DNA of 64,000 bases, taken from contig CAIYTT010000042.1 of NCBI GenBank assembly GCA_903929195.1, positions 1-64,000 of the forward strand. Direction: 5' to 3'. Origin of the DNA: an uncultured Bacteroidota bacterium (GTDB taxonomy: Bacteria > Bacteroidota > Bacteroidia > Chitinophagales > Chitinophagaceae). Positions within the stretch are counted from its first letter, which is position 1; each line of letters starts with the position of its first letter. A program made the translations under genes and the position numbers. This document shows positions 1-9,561 of the stretch, piece by piece. The notes beneath the pieces are model-generated. The model saw only the letters and a list, made by a program, of their open reading frames with translations. It was not told the origin of the DNA and made no database searches.

Positions 1-270
1 AAAAGTATAAAAATAAAATTACAGACCACGAATACCTTCTAAAAGCATAACAATTAACATATTGCATCATTTAAATGACATATATAATAATCAAAATGTA
101 TAATATATTGAAAAGCATTGTTTAACTTAAAAAAATTGCAATAATTGCATTTATATAAAATTTAAATTATACATTTTTTTTAAAAAGCACCTGCAAACTT
201 ATAAAAATTAGGCATTGAAGATATATTCAATGCCTAATAAAATTTTATATACACAGATTTTTTACACAGA

Positions 271-1179
271 TTACCAACGGCTTAGCAAACCCGGACATCT
301 TGTTTTAAGATAAGCTTTGGGATTACCAAAAGCTCTAAAATATACGGTACAGGTAATATTGGCAAACCAGAACCAATCATTACTTTTAGAATCCCCACGC
401 TGAAAACCATAGTTAGGATTCACATGATCCCAATTTTGTAATTGATTACCTCTGTAAGACATTCTACGTGCCAGTTGTCCTTTATAGGCTTGTAAGGTAT
501 CTAGATTTACATAGGTTTTACTTACATCGTCAAGATAGTCGGTATTGGTGTATCTCCATCCTATTTCACCGGTCAAGAAAAATGCTTTACCAATAAAAAA
601 TTTTACGCCGCCACCAAACGGAAAAGCCAAATTTACCAAGCTGTATTCTTTTCTGTCAGGATACATTGGCAAGCCCTGCCCCTCGGTACTTAAGGGTCTT
701 AAAAATACTTTATTACCCTGAGTATCTTGTGCATAAGGATTAAAATAAAATGCCGAAATACCACCAAACAAATAAGGTGTTACCTTCATCCTAAGTACAG
801 CAATCGGTAAAAAGTTAACCTCCATTGCTCCGTGTACCTCAAAAAGATGGGTAGCAAAACTTAAATTCCTTTCTTGATTGATAGGTATAGTACTATTACT
901 GTCTGCTGCCGACAAATTGGTATAGCTTACACCAAACCTAAAGCCTACATGCGGACTGCAAAAATACTTATAAACCAAGCCCACCATTGGTTGATACCCA
1001 ATTTTTGGAAATGCCTTACCTTGAAGGTCTCCAATATAATTAGATATACCAAGTGTTACACCTACTTCATGATAATCTTCCCCGAACTGATTAATATATT
1101 TATTATAGTTATAACTATAATTTTGTGCATTACTACAAAGGGGGATAATCAATGCTAATATTAATAAAACTTTTTTCAA
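271..1179 (-). CDS. DUF6089/PorG-like outer membrane beta-barrel protein
   Basis: 302 residues with a clear signal peptide (KK, then a hydrophobic stretch, cleavage near CSNAQ). The mature part alternates short amphipathic strands with glycine and aromatic residues (VGVTLGISNYIGDLQG near residue 40; FGGGVKFFIG near 190), as in small outer membrane barrels. The N-terminal layout, with a xxxGxSNYxGDLxG block soon after the signal, matches DUF6089 proteins of Bacteroidota, the family that includes the type IX secretion component PorG. A T9SS role is inferred from family resemblance and from the T9SS cargo protein elsewhere in the window. It reads away from tyrS, with a 330-bp AT-rich spacer between them. 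It could be an unrelated OMP_b-brl protein. Confidence 0.72.
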   Translation of the reverse strand: MKKVLLILALIIPLCSNAQNYSYNYNKYINQFGEDYHEVGVTLGISNYIGDLQGKAFPKIGYQPMVGLVYKYFCSPHVGFRFGVSYTNLSAADSNSTIPINQERNLSFATHLFEVHGAMEVNFLPIAVLRMKVTPYLFGGISAFYFNPYAQDTQGNKVFLRPLSTEGQGLPMYPDRKEYSLVNLAFPFGGGVKFFIGKAFFLTGEIGWRYTNTDYLDDVSKTYVNLDTLQAYKGQLARRMSYRGNQLQNWDHVNPNYGFQRGDSKSNDWFWFANITCTVYFRAFGNPKAYLKTRCPGLLSRW

Positions 1180-1510
1180 GGCTATATAAATTTAACTTAG
1201 AAATATTATCAAATTAAAACCAAAAAATAATTAATTCACAGTATTGTTTTCAAACTATACCAAATAAAAAATGCTTTTATTCGTTATAGTCATTTTATAA
1301 AAAGCGTGTAAATACTATGTTTTAAGCAGTATTATACAATTTCTACAAAAGTTAGCAACAAATTTAGTAATTATAAAACAAAATGCAAGTACTACACAAA
1401 AAGTAATTAAATATTAAAAATACTATACTGTCTAATAATCAATTATAAAAATAAAAAATGAGCGTTTCATAACCTATTTTTGCCAAAATTAGAAGCATAA
1501 ATTTAGATAC
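1180..1510. other. AT-rich divergent intergenic spacer
   Basis: A 331-bp gene-free spacer between the starts of the barrel-protein gene and tyrS. The only element I can point to is the TATTTTTG box at 1475-1482 serving tyrS. I see no RNA gene and no coding frame in it. Confidence 0.6.
1475..1482 (+). promoter_or_regulatory. Bacteroidota -7 promoter box for tyrS
   Basis: TATTTTTG fits the TAnnTTTG -7 element of the Bacteroidota housekeeping sigma factor. It lies 28 bases before the tyrS ATG. No convincing -33 TTTG partner is visible. Confidence 0.5.
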
Positions 1511-2791
1511 ATGAACTTAATTGCCGACTTAACAGCAAGAAACCTGATACAAGACATTATTCCGGGTACAGAAGAACAATTATTAAAAGAAATGACATCG
1601 GCATACATCGGTTTCGACCCTACTGCCGATAGTTTGCATGTGGGCAATTTAGTACCTATTACTTTATTAATGAGGTTGCAGCAAGCAGGACACAAACCGT
1701 ATGCATTAGTAGGTGGGGCAACCGGCATGATAGGAGACCCATCGGGTAAATCGCAGGAAAGAAACTTGCTTGATATACAAATAATAGAAAATAATTGTAA
1801 AGCAATAAAAACACAGTTGGAAAAATTTTTAGACTTTAATACTGCCAAGCCTAATGCAGCAATAATGGTAAACAATTACGATTGGTTTAAAGATTTTACT
1901 TTTCTAGACTTTATTCGCAATATCGGCAAGCACATTTCAGTAAACTATATGCTTGCCAAAGATTCCGTACAAAATAGATTGGAAACCGGAATGTCATTTA
2001 CAGAGTTTACCTATCAATTAATACAAGGTTACGATTTCTATTACCTTAATAATAATCATAATGTACGTTTACAAGTAGGTGGTGCCGACCAATGGGGCAA
2101 TATTGTAACCGGAACCGAACTGATTCGTAAAAAAGGAGGTTCTGATGCCTTTGCTTTTACCTGTAAATTAATTACGAAAAGTGATGGCAGCAAATTCGGC
2201 AAATCGGAAGGTGGAAATGTTTGGCTTCATAGAGACCGTACTTCTCCCTACCGATTCTACCAGTTTTGGCTTAAACAAGCAGATGAAGATGCAGAAAAAA
2301 TGGCATATACATTTTCTTTTCGCAGTGTAGAAGAATTAAAAACAATTATAGAAGAACATCGCAATGCCCCTCACCTAAGAAAGTTACAAAAAACTTTAGC
2401 CGAAGAAATGACGATTATGGTACATAGCAAAGAAGACTTACTTTTTGCACAACAAGCTTCTGATATACTTTTCGGGCAATCTACAGTAGCATCTTTACGC
2501 TCTTTAAATGAATTACAGCTATTAGAAGTTATGGAAGGAGTACCACAGGTAAACAGCAATATTGAAAGCCTAAAAGAAACCGGACTAAATATCGTTTCTT
2601 TTCTTGCAGATACAAGTATATTGCCATCAAAAGGGGAGGCTAAAAAGATGGTTCAGAATGGCGGAATAAGTATAAATAAAGAAAAAATAACCGGTATAGA
2701 TTTTATGATAACAGAGGAGTACTTATTAAATAATAAGTATTTGCTTATACAAAAAGGAAAATCTAATTACACATTGGCTCTATTTAAATAA
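1511..2791 (+). CDS. tyrS: Tyrosyl-tRNA synthetase
   Basis: 426 residues, the normal length for bacterial TyrRS. The class I signature appears as HVGNL (HIGH equivalent, about residue 43) after GFDPTADSL, and the KMSKS equivalent as KFGKS at about 230. The tyrosine-binding region GGADQWGNI is intact. The C-terminal 70 residues (SKGEAKKMVQNGGISINKEK) form the S4-like RNA-binding domain. It charges tRNA-Tyr in the cytoplasm. The gene stands alone downstream of a TATTTTTG box and converges on purD across a strong inverted repeat. Confidence 0.97.
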   Translation: MNLIADLTARNLIQDIIPGTEEQLLKEMTSAYIGFDPTADSLHVGNLVPITLLMRLQQAGHKPYALVGGATGMIGDPSGKSQERNLLDIQIIENNCKAIKTQLEKFLDFNTAKPNAAIMVNNYDWFKDFTFLDFIRNIGKHISVNYMLAKDSVQNRLETGMSFTEFTYQLIQGYDFYYLNNNHNVRLQVGGADQWGNIVTGTELIRKKGGSDAFAFTCKLITKSDGSKFGKSEGGNVWLHRDRTSPYRFYQFWLKQADEDAEKMAYTFSFRSVEELKTIIEEHRNAPHLRKLQKTLAEEMTIMVHSKEDLLFAQQASDILFGQSTVASLRSLNELQLLEVMEGVPQVNSNIESLKETGLNIVSFLADTSILPSKGEAKKMVQNGGISINKEKITGIDFMITEEYLLNNKYLLIQKGKSNYTLALFK

Positions 2792-2902
2792 CAAGTAACT
2801 ACTTAAATATTATACCACGAAAAGCTCAATAACTGACGTCATTTCGTAATGAAGCACTTTTTCTGTGGAGAAATGGAGAAATCTTCCCAAAAAATAACCA
2901 AT

Positions 2903-2950
2903 GCAATAAAACACATGAATAATATATATATAATTCATGTGTTTTATTGC
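2903..2950. terminator. Bidirectional terminator between tyrS and purD
   Basis: A perfect 18-bp inverted repeat (2903-2920 with 2933-2950) around a 12-base AT loop. The arms carry runs of A and T suited to termination in both directions. It sits between the two convergent stop codons. Confidence 0.75.
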
Positions 2951-3004
2951 GTAATGTTGGTATAGAATTATAAAACATACACAATTAAGAGATTGGATTT
3001 TTAT

Positions 3005-4282
3005 TTATAAAAACTCCCAACCAATATCTTTTCTGTAATATGCACCTTCAAACTCTATGTGAGCAGCGTTTTCATAACATTTTGCCAACGCCTGCTTTAG
3101 GTCTTCGCCATAAGAAGTAACTGCCACTACCCTACCACCGTTTGTAAGTACCGTTTTTTCTACGTTTTTTGTACCTGCATGAAACAGCATACTGCCTGTA
3201 ATTTTCTCAAAACCACACATTTCCTTTCCCTTTTCAAAATCACCCGGATAGCCGCCTGAAACCATCATAACAGTACTGCAAGCTTTTTTATTTATTTTTA
3301 TTTTCACCTCATTTAGTCTATTCTCCCACATTTTAATAATCAGCTTCACCAAATCGTTTTCTAATCTTGGTATAACCACTTCTGTTTCAGGGTCGCCAAG
3401 TCTGCAATTGTATTCAATAAGATAGGGTTCGTTACCAACTTTTATTAAGCCAAAAAATATAAATCCTTTATAATCAATATTTTCTTTGTCTAAACCATTT
3501 ATAGTTGGCACTATAATAGTAGAAATTACTTTTTGCATAAACAGCTCATCGGCAAACGGAACAGGTGAAATAGCACCCATGCCCCCGGTATTAAGGCCTG
3601 TATCGCCTTCATTTATTCTTTTATAATCCTTTGCCTCAGGTAATAAAACATAATTTTTACCATCGGTAAGCACAAAAACAGACAACTCTACCCCAGTTAA
3701 AAATTGTTCTATTACTACATTTTTGCCTGCATCGCCAAATTGAGCATCTTTTATCATTGCCCTAAATACCTTAATGGCTTCAAAAGGATTAGATGTTATG
3801 ACAACACCCTTACCGGCAGCCAATCCATCAGCTTTTATTACATACGGAGGCTCCGTGCGTTTTATAAAGGCAATACCTCGTTCAAAACTTTCTTCATTAA
3901 ATTCTTGATAGGCAGCAGTAGGAATGTTATGGCGTAACATAAATTTTTTAGAAAAAGCTTTACTACCCTCCAATACTGCACCTGCCATCGAAGGCCCTAC
4001 AACTATTATATGATTTAATAAAATATCATTTTTAAAAAAGTCATAAATACCATTTACAAGCGGTTCTTCCGGTCCGGGTATTACGATTTCAATTTTATAT
4101 TCTAAGCAAACATTCTTAATACTATCGAAATCATTATATGAAATTGGCAGATTGATACCATATTCACCTGTGCCGGCATTACCGGGAGCAATATAAAAGT
4201 TACCACAAAGAGGGCTTTGGCTCAACTTCCAAGCAAGAGCACATTCTCTGCCACCAGACCCTAAAAGGAGGATATTTTTCAT
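3005..4282 (-). CDS. purD: Phosphoribosylamine-glycine ligase (GARS)
   Basis: 425 residues from the ATG at 4282, where the protein begins MKNILLLGSGGRE, the canonical PurD N-terminus; an ATG six codons upstream (4300) is less likely. ATP-grasp enzyme joining glycine to 5-phosphoribosylamine, the second step of de novo purine synthesis. Visible features are GSGGRE near residue 8, APGNAGT near 35, the ATP-grasp loop KADGLAAGKGV near 150, and metal-site residues in EYNCRLGDPETE near 290. It is not clustered with other pur genes; purF is 26 kb away on the other strand. Confidence 0.95.
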   Translation of the reverse strand: MKNILLLGSGGRECALAWKLSQSPLCGNFYIAPGNAGTGEYGINLPISYNDFDSIKNVCLEYKIEIVIPGPEEPLVNGIYDFFKNDILLNHIIVVGPSMAGAVLEGSKAFSKKFMLRHNIPTAAYQEFNEESFERGIAFIKRTEPPYVIKADGLAAGKGVVITSNPFEAIKVFRAMIKDAQFGDAGKNVVIEQFLTGVELSVFVLTDGKNYVLLPEAKDYKRINEGDTGLNTGGMGAISPVPFADELFMQKVISTIIVPTINGLDKENIDYKGFIFFGLIKVGNEPYLIEYNCRLGDPETEVVIPRLENDLVKLIIKMWENRLNEVKIKINKKACSTVMMVSGGYPGDFEKGKEMCGFEKITGSMLFHAGTKNVEKTVLTNGGRVVAVTSYGEDLKQALAKCYENAAHIEFEGAYYRKDIGWEFL

Positions 4283-4375
4283 TTTTTTTAGATTATTCAC
4301 AAAAAAACTAAAAAAAGGTGGTGTAACCCTAATTATTTTATTTATTTTGGCAGTTTGTAACTACAACACTAATTT

Positions 4376-6352
4376 ATGAGTACTCAAAACAATCAAAAAG
4401 CAGGGGCAGAATTAGATATGCCAATGGATATAGAAGCATCAAGCAAAGGACATCCCAAAGGATTATATGTATTATTTGCTACAGAATTTTGGGAAAGATT
4501 CAGTTATTATGGTATGCGAGCCATATTTTCATTATACATGTTGAAAATGTTATTGCTTGATAAGGCAGAAACAAGTAGCATATATGGTAGCTATACCGGC
4601 TTAGTATATTTAACACCATTAATTGGCGGTTATGTAGCCGATAGATACTGGGGCAATAGAAAATCAATTTTTGTCGGTGGCTTATTGATGGCATTAGGTC
4701 AATTCTTCATGTTTTTTTCTGCAACATTTGCTCATAATGCCGATAAAGGTTTCGCAATATCCCTTATGTGGGCAGGTCTAACATTTTTAATTTTCGGTAA
4801 CGGTTTCTTTAAACCTAATATCTCAACAATGGTTGGACAATTGTATAAGGATGGAGATGTGCGTAAAGACTCTGCTTATACTATATTCTACATGGGAATA
4901 AATGCAGGTGCATTTATAGCCCCTCTTATTTGTGGTTATCTTGGCGAAAATGTTGATTTTAAATGGGGATTTCTTTCGGCAGGAATTGGTATGTTAGTGA
5001 GCCTTGTTATTTTTTATTTTACTAAAAACAAATATGTTGTTGCACCAGATGGAAGGCAATTAGGTATTGGACCAAATAAACTTACAGACAATTCTGTTTC
5101 TACTTCTAATACAAAAACGAGTGGTGGTGGTTTTAGTACTCAACAATTAACCATATTAATTGGTGGAATAGTTGCTCTATTTTCTATTTTACATTTCGGC
5201 TTCGATATAGATATTTGGGGGTCTCTTATATATGGAATGACTGCCGTTGGTCCATTTGTTATCATTACGGATAAATCTTTAACAAAAACAGAAAAAGACA
5301 GATTATGGGTAATCATACTAATTATGATATTTGTAATTTTCTTTTGGATGTGTTTTGAACAAGCCGGAGCATCCTTAACTTTCTTTGCTGCCGAACAAAC
5401 TAACAGACATATTTTTGGATGGGAAATGCCGGCAAGCTATTTCCAAAGTTTCAATGCAGGCTTTATTGTTATACTTGCACCTATTATAAGCGCAATTTGG
5501 GTAAAACTTGCAAAAAAAGGACATAATGTTGCCGCACCTTACAAACAATCTTTAGGTTTATTGTTTCTATCTTTAGGTTTTCTTTTTATTGCTTTTGGTG
5601 CTAAAAGTATTCCTGTATCGGGTGCAAGTATTTTCTTCCTAACCGGTTTATACTTTTTGCACACCATAGGCGAACTTTTTTTAAGCCCTATCGGTTTATC
5701 AATGGTAAACAAATTAACCCCAGGTCGGTTTACATCGCTTATGATGGGTATTTGGTTTCTCGCAATTGCAACAGGTAATAAATTAGCTGGCACAATGAGT
5801 GGTCTGTATCCTGAAGAACAAAAAATAAACAGCACTTATAAAGTTAGAGATTTACACATTGATGCTTCTACAATTAACTGGAATGACATACAAAATGACA
5901 GAAAAGTAAATAGTACGACCGCATGGAAAATGAATCTTGTAAAAAAGAATGAAAGCTCAAAAGAGCCTGATTCTTTAGCATCAATTTCTCTTATAAATAA
6001 CCCTTCCGGGTTTAGTTATGATACTGCAAAAGTAAAACGAATTATACCATCAGCTATGACTGCACAGGAATTAAAAAATTTGCCACCGGGAGATAAAGAA
6101 CCAAAATTTATTTTTGCAGTTGCAGATAACCCTAAATATAGCTACCTACTAATTAATGATTTAAAAGAAAAACCAAACAGTGTAGTTTTACAAGTTTGGG
6201 ATATGCAACCTGCAAGACCTAAATTTTTATCAATTGTAATTGATAGTCTATATACTTACTTTATGATATTTGTTGTATTTGCAGGTGTGGCTTCTGTATT
6301 ACTTTTCTTCCTTTGCAAAAAATTGAAATCATTAATGCATGGTGTTGAGTAA
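4376..6352 (+). CDS. Proton-dependent oligopeptide transporter (POT/PTR family MFS)
   Basis: 658 residues. The POT hallmark ExxERFxYYG is at residues 37-46 (EFWERFSYYG), and FGNGFFKPNISTMVG about 100 residues later is the second family signature. Roughly 12-14 hydrophobic helices are visible. It should import di- and tripeptides with protons across the inner membrane. Between the last two helix groups (about residues 480-620) there is a hydrophilic insertion, which makes it longer than the roughly 500-residue classical members; long members are common in Bacteroidota. It is a single gene, divergent from purD with a 93-bp gap. The substrate cannot be read from sequence. Confidence 0.92.
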   Translation: MSTQNNQKAGAELDMPMDIEASSKGHPKGLYVLFATEFWERFSYYGMRAIFSLYMLKMLLLDKAETSSIYGSYTGLVYLTPLIGGYVADRYWGNRKSIFVGGLLMALGQFFMFFSATFAHNADKGFAISLMWAGLTFLIFGNGFFKPNISTMVGQLYKDGDVRKDSAYTIFYMGINAGAFIAPLICGYLGENVDFKWGFLSAGIGMLVSLVIFYFTKNKYVVAPDGRQLGIGPNKLTDNSVSTSNTKTSGGGFSTQQLTILIGGIVALFSILHFGFDIDIWGSLIYGMTAVGPFVIITDKSLTKTEKDRLWVIILIMIFVIFFWMCFEQAGASLTFFAAEQTNRHIFGWEMPASYFQSFNAGFIVILAPIISAIWVKLAKKGHNVAAPYKQSLGLLFLSLGFLFIAFGAKSIPVSGASIFFLTGLYFLHTIGELFLSPIGLSMVNKLTPGRFTSLMMGIWFLAIATGNKLAGTMSGLYPEEQKINSTYKVRDLHIDASTINWNDIQNDRKVNSTTAWKMNLVKKNESSKEPDSLASISLINNPSGFSYDTAKVKRIIPSAMTAQELKNLPPGDKEPKFIFAVADNPKYSYLLINDLKEKPNSVVLQVWDMQPARPKFLSIVIDSLYTYFMIFVVFAGVASVLLFFLCKKLKSLMHGVE

Positions 6353-6503
6353 ACATACTATAACCTTAAATATTAAAAACAAAAAAGTAAATTCCGTTTT
6401 TTTATACCCTTGCTGAAAATTTTGATTTATTAAATATTTTTATAAAAACAGTTGCTCTGCATATTTGCACTAATTTTGCAAAACAATTAAAACTGATAAA
6501 AAG

Positions 6504-6884
6504 ATGACAACAGGAAATAAATTAGGTATCTGGATGGACCACGCAAATGCCCATTTAATGGAATTTACTGCAAATACAATAGAAACAAAAACATTAGCAA
6601 CCCATTTTACACACGAAGTAAAAGAGGATACTTTGAAAAAAAGTGAAATACTGATGCATAATAAAGAACAACATGAACAAGCAGACTATTACAAGAGATT
6701 GGGTGATGTAATAAAAAATTATGAAGAAGTATTGCTTTTTGGTCCTACAGATGCAAAAGTAGAATTGCTGAATATTTTAAAAGCCGATAGACATTTCGAC
6801 AAAATAAAAATTGAATGCGTTCATGCTGATAAAATGACAGAAAACCAGCAACATGCATTTGTTAGAGACCATTTTTCAAAATAA
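6504..6884 (+). CDS. Conserved small protein, possible eRF1/pelota-like fold
   Basis: 126 residues, no signal peptide or membrane segment, so probably cytoplasmic. It starts with KLGIWMDHANAHLME, followed by an EVLLFGPTDAKVELLNILK block near residue 73, and ends with DKMTENQQHAFVRDHF. A nucleic-acid-associated eRF1 domain 2-like or host-attachment-like fold often shows this pattern (a WMDH-A-A start, then LLFGP-xAKxEL). This is a weak resemblance and no function is assigned. A TAATTTTG box about 25 bases upstream and a strong terminator behind it indicate a single-gene transcript. Confidence 0.75.
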   Translation: MTTGNKLGIWMDHANAHLMEFTANTIETKTLATHFTHEVKEDTLKKSEILMHNKEQHEQADYYKRLGDVIKNYEEVLLFGPTDAKVELLNILKADRHFDKIKIECVHADKMTENQQHAFVRDHFSK

Positions 6885-6901
6885 TTGTTTTTCAAATACT
6901 T

Positions 6902-6938
6902 AAAAAAGAGGATGTATATAAAAACATCCTCTTTTTTA
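6902..6938 (+). terminator. Rho-independent terminator
   Basis: An A-rich 14-bp stem (AAAAAAGAGGATGT with ACATCCTCTTTTTT) around an 8-base loop, ending in a T run. It closes the 126-residue gene upstream. Confidence 0.85.
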
Positions 6939-7032
6939 TTGCCTAAATTACAACAATATAAAATATAAATTACTTTAATAATTTATATTTTCAAAACATT
7001 TTTCATAATATTGCAAAAATTCAAAAAATTAT

Positions 7033-8493
7033 ATGAAAAATTATTTACTACTATTGGTAGCATTAGCAACATTCAGCTTTGCAAATGCACAAAATGCAGA
7101 CAGGCAATGGAGCATTGGTATTGAAGGCGGTGGGCAACAATATCAAGGCGACTACGGCAACGGATTTTATAGACCGGAACATGGTCTGTATGGCTTCGGT
7201 GGGTTTTCTGTTTATAAATATCTCTCGGCACATTTAGATTTAGGTGTACAGTTTTCTACCGGAACAATAGGTTATAAAAATAATGATATAACCGCATTCA
7301 GCAACAAAATGTACCAAATAAATGGCAACCTAAGATATAACTTCCTAAAAGAAGGTACAATATTAAGACCGTTTGTATTAGTAGGAATCGGGGATTTTTA
7401 TCTTTCAGATAAAAACTCACTCAATGTACATGATGCCGATATAATGACATTCCCTGATTTAGCAGCAGGGGTAAACATTCGATTAAATGCAGCATTTACT
7501 ATTAAATTACAAGAAACATTATTATTGCCATTCCGCACTTTTAATAATGGGGAAAAACAAGATGCATACCTATTACACACTATTGGTTTAAGTTATAATA
7601 TTGGTCATAAAATTGATGCTGACGGAGATGGTGTTGCAGATTCTAAAGACAAATGCCCTAATACTCCTAAAGGTGTAGCCGTAGATGGTAATGGTTGTCC
7701 ATTAGATACCGATGGCGACGGCATACCTGACTACCAAGACGAATGCCCTACCGAAAAAGGTACTATTGCAGCAAAAGGCTGTCCGGATAGTGATGGTGAC
7801 GGTGTTGCCGACAAAGACGATAAATGTCCGGGTACTCCTGCGGGTGTAGCAGTAGATGCTACCGGATGTCCGCTTGATAGAGATAAAGACGGAATAGCAG
7901 ATTATATGGATGATTGTCCCGACCAAAAAGGCTTACCTGAATTTAAAGGTTGCCCTGATACTGACGGTGATGGTGTACCGGATAAAAATGACAAATGCCC
8001 TAAAACACCGGCAGGTGTTAAGGTTGATGTAAATGGTTGCCCATTGGATAGAGATGGTGACGGTGTGCCTGATTATATGGATGCTTGTCCGGATGTACCT
8101 GGAACAAAAGAAAATAAAGGTTGCCCTGAAGTAAAAAATGAAGTTAAAGAATTATTTAAAAAGGCATTAGAAGGTATAGAATTTGAAACAGGGAAAGATG
8201 TTATTCATAAGAACTCTTATTCAATTCTAAATCAAGTAGTTACGGCATTAAAAGATAACCCTTCTTATAATTTACAGATTAACGGGCATACCGATGATAA
8301 AGGCAAACCGGAAGCCAATAAAATATTATCAGAAAAAAGAGCTGATGCTGTTAAAAAGTATTTTGTAGAAAAAGGTATTGATGAAAAACGATTAAAAACA
8401 GCAGGTTTTGGTGGCGAAAAACCAATTGCTGACAATAAAACAGAGGCAGGTAGAAAGAAAAACAGAAGAGTAGAGTTTATTGTAAATTTCTAA
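7033..8493 (+). CDS. OmpA-family protein with thrombospondin type 3 repeats
   Basis: 486 residues. Signal peptide ending near SFANAQ; N-terminal barrel region about residues 20-190; then six calcium-binding thrombospondin-3 units (DADGDGVAD, DTDGDGIPD, DSDGDGVAD, DRDKDGIAD, DTDGDGVPD, DRDGDGVPD) with paired cysteines, about residues 195-375. The C-terminal OmpA/MotB domain includes INGHTDDKGKPEANKILSEK and ends RKKNRRVEFIVNF, the peptidoglycan-binding part. It probably anchors the outer membrane to the cell wall. It is monocistronic, with a terminator 20 bp after the stop. Confidence 0.93.
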   Translation: MKNYLLLLVALATFSFANAQNADRQWSIGIEGGGQQYQGDYGNGFYRPEHGLYGFGGFSVYKYLSAHLDLGVQFSTGTIGYKNNDITAFSNKMYQINGNLRYNFLKEGTILRPFVLVGIGDFYLSDKNSLNVHDADIMTFPDLAAGVNIRLNAAFTIKLQETLLLPFRTFNNGEKQDAYLLHTIGLSYNIGHKIDADGDGVADSKDKCPNTPKGVAVDGNGCPLDTDGDGIPDYQDECPTEKGTIAAKGCPDSDGDGVADKDDKCPGTPAGVAVDATGCPLDRDKDGIADYMDDCPDQKGLPEFKGCPDTDGDGVPDKNDKCPKTPAGVKVDVNGCPLDRDGDGVPDYMDACPDVPGTKENKGCPEVKNEVKELFKKALEGIEFETGKDVIHKNSYSILNQVVTALKDNPSYNLQINGHTDDKGKPEANKILSEKRADAVKKYFVEKGIDEKRLKTAGFGGEKPIADNKTEAGRKKNRRVEFIVNF

Positions 8494-8512
8494 ATCATCT
8501 ATTTTTCTTTTT

Positions 8513-8546
8513 AAAAGTGGCTGTTTAAATAAGCAGCCACTTTTTT
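8513..8546 (+). terminator. Rho-independent terminator after the OmpA gene
   Basis: Stem GTGGCTG (8517-8523) with CAGCCAC (8534-8540), extended by flanking A4/T4 and followed by six T. Confidence 0.88.
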
Positions 8547-8576
8547 ATTTATTTTTGTTTAAAAATTATTTTCCGA

Positions 8577-8882
8577 ATGATTATCTATAATGTTACAGTT
8601 AAAGTAGAAAAAGAAATATCTGAAAATTGGGTTAACTGGATGCAGAATGAACACATACCCGATTTACTAAATACCGGATTGTTTAATGATTACACACTAT
8701 CAATGTTATTAGAACAAGACGAAAGTGATGGAATAACATATATAGTGCAATATCACTGCGAAAACATGGAAAAATACAACCATTACATAGAAGATTATGC
8801 ACCAATAATGAGGGAAAAAGCCTTTATTAAATTTGGAAATAAATTTATTGCATTTCGTACACTTATGAAACGAATGAACTAA
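8577..8882 (+). CDS. DUF4286 family protein
   Basis: 101 residues, soluble. It begins MIIYNVTVKVEKEI and contains NWMQNEHIPDLLNTGLF near residue 23, the pattern of DUF4286 proteins, which resemble small ferredoxin-like dimeric alpha/beta-barrel domains. Function unknown. The neighbours are the OmpA and HU genes, each behind its own terminator or promoter, so context gives no clue. Confidence 0.85.
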   Translation: MIIYNVTVKVEKEISENWVNWMQNEHIPDLLNTGLFNDYTLSMLLEQDESDGITYIVQYHCENMEKYNHYIEDYAPIMREKAFIKFGNKFIAFRTLMKRMN

Positions 8883-8911
8883 TTTTGCAAATGTAAAATA
8901 GTTTCTTATTT

Positions 8912-8937
8912 ACAAGTATTTATAAAATGCTTGTTTT
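8912..8937 (+). terminator. Weak terminator after the DUF4286 gene
   Basis: An 8-bp stem, ACAAGTAT with ATGCTTGT (one G-T pair), around a 7-base loop and ending in a short T run. Confidence 0.5.
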
Positions 8938-9022
8938 GGTATGATTAATATAAATATTTTTTATTAATCAAAATTTTATAGAAATTATTTTATTTAAGAA
9001 TAGGAAATTCTAAAATCTTTAT

Positions 9023-9030
9023 TAAATTTG
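9023..9030 (+). promoter_or_regulatory. -7 promoter box for the HU gene
   Basis: TAAATTTG matches TAnnTTTG exactly, 40 bases before the HU start codon. Confidence 0.5.
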
Positions 9031-9070
9031 TATAAACTAAAGCATTATTAATTTACAAAACACAACTAAC

Positions 9071-9358
9071 ATGAACAAAGCAGAATTAATTGACAAAATT
9101 TCGAAAGATGCAGGCATCACTAAAGTGCAAGCTAATGAAGCATTAAATTCTTTTACAGAATCAGTTGTTTCTACCCTAAAAAAAGGAGAACGCGTTACTT
9201 TAGTAGGTTTCGGTACATTTAGTGTATCAGAACGTGCCGAACGCAATGGTCGTAACCCACGCACTGAAGAAGTAATAAAAATCTTAGCTCGCAGAGTACC
9301 AAAGTTTAAAGCGGGTAAAGAATTTTCGGAAGAAATAGCAAAAGAAGTAAAAAACTAA
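9071..9358 (+). CDS. hup: HU/IHF-family nucleoid DNA-binding protein
   Basis: 95 residues, the standard HU length. It begins MNKAELIDKISKDAGI with the dimerisation helices in residues 1-45. GFGTFSVSERAERNGRNPRT covers the beta arm and its conserved RNPRT tip, and the protein ends with the ARRVPKFKAGKEF strand. It binds and bends DNA as a dimer in the nucleoid. It is followed 73 bp later by the ribosomal protein THX gene, and both may end at the terminator near 9566. Confidence 0.96.
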   Translation: MNKAELIDKISKDAGITKVQANEALNSFTESVVSTLKKGERVTLVGFGTFSVSERAERNGRNPRTEEVIKILARRVPKFKAGKEFSEEIAKEVKN

Positions 9359-9431
9359 TTAACAAAATACAATATCTTACTAACACTGTTTTCTAAAGTA
9401 TTGTATTATTTTCGCAACAAAATATAACAAA

Positions 9432-9548
9432 ATGGGAAGAGGAGATAAGCGCACAAAACGTGGCAAAATAGCAATAGGAAGTTTTGGTAAATCACGTCCG
9501 GCTCGTATGCCAAAAAAGAAATCAGTTAAAGATGTTGCAAAAGCATAA
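9432..9548 (+). CDS. 30S ribosomal protein THX
   Basis: A 38-residue gene that is easily missed. It encodes a highly basic peptide beginning MGRGDKRTKRGKIAIGSFGK and continuing SRPARMPKKK. The MGRGDxRTxRGKI...G..G..R block is the signature of bacterial THX, a small 30S subunit protein that fills a cavity in the head of the 16S rRNA. It lies between HU and a strong terminator; a TATTTTCG-like box precedes it. Confidence 0.92.
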   Translation: MGRGDKRTKRGKIAIGSFGKSRPARMPKKKSVKDVAKA

Positions 9549-9561
9549 TAACCGTATTTAC

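Noticed and set aside
2820-2895. A degenerate interspersed repeat after tyrS (GACGTCATTTCG ... GGAGAAATCTTCCC)
   Set aside because: It resembles intergenic repeats seen in some Bacteroidota, but I find no second copy in the window to support it.
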